Assembly: GCF_048892425.1 (NCBI RefSeq)
Contig: NZ_JBLZHU010000011.1
Span: forward strand, 1-64,000
Source of the DNA: Pacificispira sp002696645
GTDB lineage: Bacteria; Pseudomonadota; Alphaproteobacteria; UBA8366; Aestuariispiraceae
DNA: 64,000 nt
Direction: 5' to 3'
The position numbers were made by a program, and so were the translations under genes. This document shows, piece by piece, positions 60,924-64,000 of the stretch (position 1 is the stretch's first letter; each line of letters opens with the position of its first letter). Under the pieces are notes generated by a model. That model was not told the DNA's origin. It saw only the letters and a program-made list of their open reading frames with translations, and ran no database searches.

Positions 60924-61448
60924 TCATTCCGGGGAGAATGGTTCAGTTGTCAGCCTAGATAGGCGGCGCGGGTCTAAGATGATTTCAGATTCCTTTCTAT
61001 TCGTTACTACGAAAAATATGGCTGTTTTCGGTATGACGGCACTTGCTAGGGTAGGATTTGGAACTTGTATCATTCTATGACCGCGTGCAAAGCGCAACGC
61101 TGTATCCCGTGCAGTCGTCCAAGATAAGCCGCGCACGCGAGAGGCAGAACAGCCCCGCCAAACTTTAACCCGATCCGGGAGAGATTCAAAAAACGCTATA
61201 TCGTCGGGTTCTTTGTGTGGTTGCCCGAAACCTATTTCGCGCAATCGCTCTAGCAAGGTTGCCCGCATATACCAAGTATCATCACAACCGGAATAAAACC
61301 GCTGATAAGCCTCTGAGGCCAAGGCCGGGGGCCATGCGAGTGTGAGGCCCCAAAGAATCTCTAATCGATCATCTGATTGAACCCCCGGACCCCAAACAAC
61401 GCGCTCTAGTGCTTCCATACATTGCGGGATTCTTTCCGGGATATTCAT
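60924..61448 (-). CDS. ADP-ribosyltransferase-fold protein, putative toxin
   Basis: 174 residues. The C-terminal half has the R-S-E plan of mono-ADP-ribosyltransferases: VKVWRGC (Arg98), GLSWTTARDTALRFARG (S-W-T-T, 109-112) and SEIILDP (Glu155 as putative catalytic acid), with AVIPKTAIFFVV between them. The N-terminal ~85 residues are helical. It overlaps the Xre-like gene by four bases (ATGA) as the second gene of the pair, the arrangement of toxin-antitoxin modules. NAD as substrate is inferred from the fold. Confidence 0.65.
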   Translation of the reverse strand: MNIPERIPQCMEALERVVWGPGVQSDDRLEILWGLTLAWPPALASEAYQRFYSGCDDTWYMRATLLERLREIGFGQPHKEPDDIAFFESLPDRVKVWRGCSASRVRGLSWTTARDTALRFARGHRMIQVPNPTLASAVIPKTAIFFVVTNRKESEIILDPRRLSRLTTEPFSPE

Positions 61449-61687
61449 TTTTTGAGCCTGACACCCGCACCGCCGTCTATGTTCTGATCCGCTGGCAGGA
61501 AAATAACACCTTCCTTTTCAAGAGCCGCTTGGACCGCCTCGACATTCGCCAATGTGCTGGAGCCGGTCCCTCGATTCTCCATTCGCTGGATAGTCGATAG
61601 GCCCACGCCTGCCTTCTCTGCCAGATCGCCTGCACTCAGTCCGACCAGGGCGCGGCCTGCCCTAATTTGCTCTTTTGATATCGCCAT
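61445..61687 (-). CDS. Xre-family HTH regulator, putative antitoxin
   Basis: 80 residues. Full HTH_3 domain: IRAGRALVGLSAGDLAEKAG, VGLSTIQRMENRG, then LANVEAVQAALEKEGVIFLP, the typical end of phage Xre regulators. It is upstream of and coupled to the ADP-ribosyltransferase-like gene, and would repress the pair and possibly neutralise the partner. Divergent promoters lie in the 61688-61754 gap. Confidence 0.8.
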   Translation of the reverse strand: MAISKEQIRAGRALVGLSAGDLAEKAGVGLSTIQRMENRGTGSSTLANVEAVQAALEKEGVIFLPADQNIDGGAGVRLKK

Positions 61688-61754
61688 GACGTTTTTTAGG
61701 TCTTTCGTGAATTAAAAAGGTTGAATAAGGTTCGTCTGTGACCTATATTAAGTC

Positions 61755-62132
61755 ATGAAAGAGGCAAAAACAAGGAACGCCGCCATGTATCTCAACACAG
61801 ACCGCATCCAAGCCGCCATGCTCGCCGCTATCGCTGAAGAATATGCGACCCCGGAGGAGAAGGCAGCACGCGCCCGCACTGCAACCCGTCGCGCCGTTAT
61901 GGATCGCGCCTGGAGCATCGCCCGCATGGCAGCCCGTGTTTTCGGTGGCAAGGCTCAGTCCTATATCGCAGGCGCATTGTCTCAGGCATGGGCCGAACAT
62001 CGTGGCGAGTGTGACGGTTTTTCCGCCGATGCGACCCTGTTACGCATTCAGGCCCGCAACCGCCCCGCGCCGACACAGCGCAATAACGGATATCGGGGCC
62101 GCCAATACTACGCCGCCGCCGCTGGATGGTAA
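61755..62132 (+). CDS. Hypothetical protein of the mobile element
   Basis: 125 residues, Ala/Arg-rich and helical, with EEKAARARTATRRAVMDRAW and ending RNNGYRGRQYYAAAAGW, an aromatic/Gly-Arg tail. ATG at 61755 or, with better spacing from the promoter-like TATATTAAG, at 61785. It is divergent from the Xre/ART pair and may be controlled by it. Function unknown. Confidence 0.5.
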   Translation: MKEAKTRNAAMYLNTDRIQAAMLAAIAEEYATPEEKAARARTATRRAVMDRAWSIARMAARVFGGKAQSYIAGALSQAWAEHRGECDGFSADATLLRIQARNRPAPTQRNNGYRGRQYYAAAAGW

Positions 62133-62136
62133 GGCC

Positions 62137-62304
62137 ATGCTGCAAGTCACCCTGACATTCAACAGCCCCGCCGAACTCATGGCAGCATCGGAAGCGCTGG
62201 CAAAGGCCGCGACGGGGCAACCCCTTACAGACCACGAAGTTACCCGATTGCAGATTGTCGCCTTGATGATCCGCGCCAACATCCCCGCACCAATGGAGGC
62301 TTAG
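62137..62304 (+). CDS. Small 55-residue protein
   Basis: MLQVTLTFNSPAELMAASEA, then LAKAATGQPLTDHEVTRLQI and a short tail, a beta strand with two helices. It lies four bases after the preceding stop and three bases before the next gene, so it fits the operon spacing, which is the main support. Function unknown. Confidence 0.5.
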   Translation: MLQVTLTFNSPAELMAASEALAKAATGQPLTDHEVTRLQIVALMIRANIPAPMEA

Positions 62305-62307
62305 AGA

Positions 62308-62994
62308 ATGGAAAAGATCACCCGCCGCACCGCCCTAATGGGCACCGCCGCCGCCGTCGCTGTTACCGCAACCGCAACCGCCGCGCCCGCGCTGGTTTCA
62401 GATCCCCATGCAGGATGGTACCGCAAAAGCCGCGATGAAGATGCTCAGGCCAACAGCCTACTTTCCCAACTTGCCACCACAGAAGATGCAATTTTGAAGG
62501 AACTCGATTCCACCTATCCCGCCGTTATTGCGGCCTATGACAACGGGAATTTGTCCTACCTGACTTCTCTTACCAATTCACACAGCATCGATACTATCAC
62601 CCTTCGCCGCGTCCTGGACCGAGCCAAGGGCAAATCTGATGCTGAAATCGACGCATTGTTTCGCTCAGAACGTACCGCCGTCATTGAGCAATTCAAGGCA
62701 AGAGAAGCCAAAGAGGCCGAACTGGAGAAGGCGGCAGGGTTAAAGGCATTGGAGGCGCAAGCCCTGGTCCATATTCGTCGCGCCAATGAACTGGAATACA
62801 AGATTGCAGACACACCAGCCAAGACCCTGGAGAGCGTCCAGGTCCAGGCACTTGTATTGTGTAATTGGACTAAGGAAGGCACCCCTCGCCGCGACCCGTC
62901 CAGCGTCGAACTTGGAACCGACGAACAGGAAATCACCGCCTTGGCCCGCCGCGTTGCCGATGGTATCGCCGCCCTCGCCGGTAGTGCCCGATAG
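62308..62994 (+). CDS. Twin-arginine signal protein
   Basis: 228 residues. ITRRTALMGTAAAVAVTATA is a Tat-type signal (R-R-T-A-L, hydrophobic Ala/Val core), likely cut after APA near residue 28. The rest is helical and charged (FKAREAKEAELEKAAGLKAL). Its second half (IADTPAKTLESVQVQALVLC) resembles the 136-residue protein downstream (VTPADLYIQAFILTRW), so the two belong to one family. Export in folded state is inferred. No function assigned. Confidence 0.6.
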   Translation: MEKITRRTALMGTAAAVAVTATATAAPALVSDPHAGWYRKSRDEDAQANSLLSQLATTEDAILKELDSTYPAVIAAYDNGNLSYLTSLTNSHSIDTITLRRVLDRAKGKSDAEIDALFRSERTAVIEQFKAREAKEAELEKAAGLKALEAQALVHIRRANELEYKIADTPAKTLESVQVQALVLCNWTKEGTPRRDPSSVELGTDEQEITALARRVADGIAALAGSAR

Positions 62995-63040
62995 ACAACC
63001 CTAACGCCTGACACAGCCCTGCACACTGGAGAAATCGACT

Positions 63041-63388
63041 ATGGAACTCGCCAAGACAGTTGCGGATATGCTCACAACGCCGGAACGCCCTATCGACGCC
63101 GCTGCAATCCGCTTTATGACCATGCAGGGCGATTCGATGGGGCCGGAAATTAAACCGGGCGACAAGATCGCGGTTAATCTGGCAGACTGCACACCATCGC
63201 CCCCCGGCCTGTTCCTTTTCTGGGATGGTCTTGAAAATGTAGTGTGCCGCCTCGAATTTATCCACAGCGACGGCAAGCCTATGGTGAATGTGAGTTTCGC
63301 CAATCCAGCTTATTCAAGCCGCCTTGTTCCCTTGGCAGAATGCGAAATCACAGGCCGCATTGTCGGGCGATGGGTTAGGACCGCATAG
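63041..63388 (+). CDS. Stand-alone S24-like domain protein
   Basis: 115 residues with only the peptidase domain of LexA/CI-type proteins and no DNA-binding part. The Ser motif is intact (QGDSMGPEIKPGD, Ser32), but the usual Lys (V-K-R) is Cys69 (VVCRLE), so autocleavage is doubtful. It may antagonise full-length repressors by hetero-oligomerisation, or bind peptides. 46 bp after the Tat-signal gene, within the cargo row. Confidence 0.7.
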   Translation: MELAKTVADMLTTPERPIDAAAIRFMTMQGDSMGPEIKPGDKIAVNLADCTPSPPGLFLFWDGLENVVCRLEFIHSDGKPMVNVSFANPAYSSRLVPLAECEITGRIVGRWVRTA

Positions 63389-63402
63389 CGCCTTGGCTGT
63401 AA

Positions 63403-63435
63403 GCAACGCCCCTGGACAATCCGGGGGCATGTTGC
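63403..63435 (+). terminator. Hairpin after the S24-like gene
   Basis: GCAACGCCCC (63403-63412) pairs imperfectly with GGGGGCATGTTGC (63423-63435). Located just after the S24-like stop, preceded by CTGTAAGCAACGCCCC, which recurs at the second hairpin. The T-tract is weak, so termination is plausible but not proven. Confidence 0.5.
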
Positions 63436-63475
63436 CTTTACTAACTTTGAACGCATAATCTGAAAGGAACACCGA

Positions 63476-63886
63476 ATGGACGAATCACACCACGCCATTT
63501 TTCAGGGCTTAATGGATACAATCGACGCCGCGCATAAATTCGCAACACTTGCCAATGATGCTTATGAGCCGGGCTTGCCGGATTCCGAACAATCCGATTT
63601 TTGGGCCGAATGCAAAAAAGCAAAGGATGGTCTGATAGAGGAAATCCAAAAGGACGAATTGCGTATCGCGGAGAAACCCGCCGTCACCCCCGCCGATCTG
63701 TATATCCAGGCGTTTATCCTCACCCGCTGGCAGACAACCGGCGCGCCATTGGATCAATCAGGGAACAATGCCACCCGCCTTTTGATTGCAAATATTTTCG
63801 AGGGTCTGGCAATGCTTACCAGCGCCGATCCTGCAAATAAGGCAATCCTTAGCAATGTTGCACTTGTAGGCCGGAAGTATCGTTAA
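63476..63886 (+). CDS. Hypothetical helical protein, related to the Tat-signal protein
   Basis: 136 residues, helical and acidic: AIFQGLMDTIDAAHKFATLA, ECKKAKDGLIEEIQKDELRI, VTPADLYIQAFILTRWQTTG. The middle pattern (K/A-P-A-x-T-x-x-x-L-x-x-QA) matches the second half of the twin-arginine-signal protein, but it lacks a signal peptide. AAAGGAACACCG precedes the ATG. Followed by the strong hairpin at 63910. Confidence 0.55.
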   Translation: MDESHHAIFQGLMDTIDAAHKFATLANDAYEPGLPDSEQSDFWAECKKAKDGLIEEIQKDELRIAEKPAVTPADLYIQAFILTRWQTTGAPLDQSGNNATRLLIANIFEGLAMLTSADPANKAILSNVALVGRKYR

Positions 63887-63909
63887 ACGTCTGACACCGC
63901 CCTGTCTGT

Positions 63910-63948
63910 AAGCAACGCCCCCGCACCATCGCCGGGGGCGTATTGCTT
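63910..63948 (+). terminator. Strong hairpin, probable terminator
   Basis: AAGCAACGCCCCC (63910-63922) pairs with GGGGGCGTATTGCTT (63934-63948), a long GC-rich stem. Its first arm repeats the sequence of the hairpin at 63403, and both follow cargo genes, so they form a repeated boundary element. No strong U-tract. Confidence 0.6.
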
Positions 63949-63991
63949 CCCTACCCCGTCCCCCCCCCCTCGAATGAATTGGAGAAACCAC

Positions 63992-64000
63992 ATGCGCCGC
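63992..64000 (+). CDS. Start of a gene cut by the window edge
   Basis: ATGCGCCGC, with GGAGA nine bases upstream, 105 bp after the previous cargo gene. Only three codons are visible; it is listed because the spacing and ribosome-binding site fit the neighbouring genes. Confidence 0.35.

Larger units (their letters stand above)
48082..64000 (+). mobile_element. Integrated prophage/satellite-like element (right end outside window)
   Basis: A tyrosine integrase at the left end, an AlpA-like factor, HNH protein, Prim-Pol primase, virion-associated proteins, HGG-motif proteins, an Xre/ART pair and small cargo genes follow in an almost unbroken plus-strand array. The left junction lies between the small RNA and the integrase. 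No att direct repeat can be assigned because the right end is not present. Head, tail and terminase genes are not among the visible genes, so it may be a satellite, a remnant, or a phage whose structural genes lie beyond 64000. Confidence 0.8.

Noticed and set aside
61843..62136. Long N-terminal extension of the 55-residue protein
   Set aside because: It would overlap the preceding gene in a different frame over its whole length; the ATG at 62137 fits operon spacing.

Overview
The window looks like a chromosomal segment of a free-living alphaproteobacterium, probably Rhodospirillales-like. Pointers are the DUF2849-sulfite reductase-DUF934 order, a DUF1491 protein, a COQ7-type ubiquinone hydroxylase, a YgfZ gene converging on malate dehydrogenase, and a typical 44-residue Lys-rich small protein. 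The species cannot be named from the sequence. No rRNA, tRNA or CRISPR array was found.

Layout. 1-50 is the edge of a probable ISAs1-type transposase, followed by a C/G-rich intergenic repeat and a palindrome-bearing promoter. 446-3939 is a sulfite-reduction operon (cysG-like, DUF2849, cysI, DUF934) without cysH. 3944-8838 holds a ChrB-N/COG4280 membrane operon, a PEP-mutase-family lyase, a GNAT enzyme, a NIF3/YqfO-like protein and a WYL regulator with its own palindrome. 8856-11919 is a malonyl-CoA decarboxylase divergent from a class III CoA-transferase. 11926-14820 and 22685-28888 are surface-polysaccharide/LPS genes (two asparagine-synthase paralogues, GT4, GT2, GT9, O-antigen ligase, methyltransferase). 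Between them lie interspersed palindromic repeats and a decayed phage head module (portal, Bbp19-like, scaffold-like) without terminase or capsid, followed by an S24-type repressor lacking catalytic residues, a class IV aminotransferase and pyrC. 29024-30858 is ygfZ/mdh.

31178-35816 is the most unusual region. It is a tight five-gene operon: a coiled-coil polytopic membrane protein, a secreted protein with a von Willebrand-like pattern, a cytoplasmic protein with a nucleoside-deoxyribosyltransferase/TIR-like fold, and an AT-rich pair resembling a distant MotA/TolQ-MotB/TolR ion-channel complex. I recognise no described system with this composition. A membrane-sensing or phage-defence role is an inference.

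35916-47571 returns to the core chromosome: YqaA, DsbB, COQ7, a Cache-HAMP-GAF-HD-GYP gene broken by one frameshift in a G-run, an AMP-ligase, PilZ, a DUF4823 lipoprotein, a membrane protein, an FkbM methyltransferase and a GGDEF/EAL protein. A probable small RNA with a UUCG-loop terminator sits at 47822-47930 on the minus strand.

48082 to the right edge is an integrated element. It carries a tyrosine integrase, AlpA-like factor, HNH protein, Prim-Pol primase, two tandemly duplicated virion-associated proteins plus a giant third, HGG-motif proteins, a minus-strand Xre/ADP-ribosyltransferase-fold pair that looks like a toxin-antitoxin module, and small cargo genes with repeated intergenic hairpins. 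Capsid, portal, terminase and tail genes are not seen up to the right edge.
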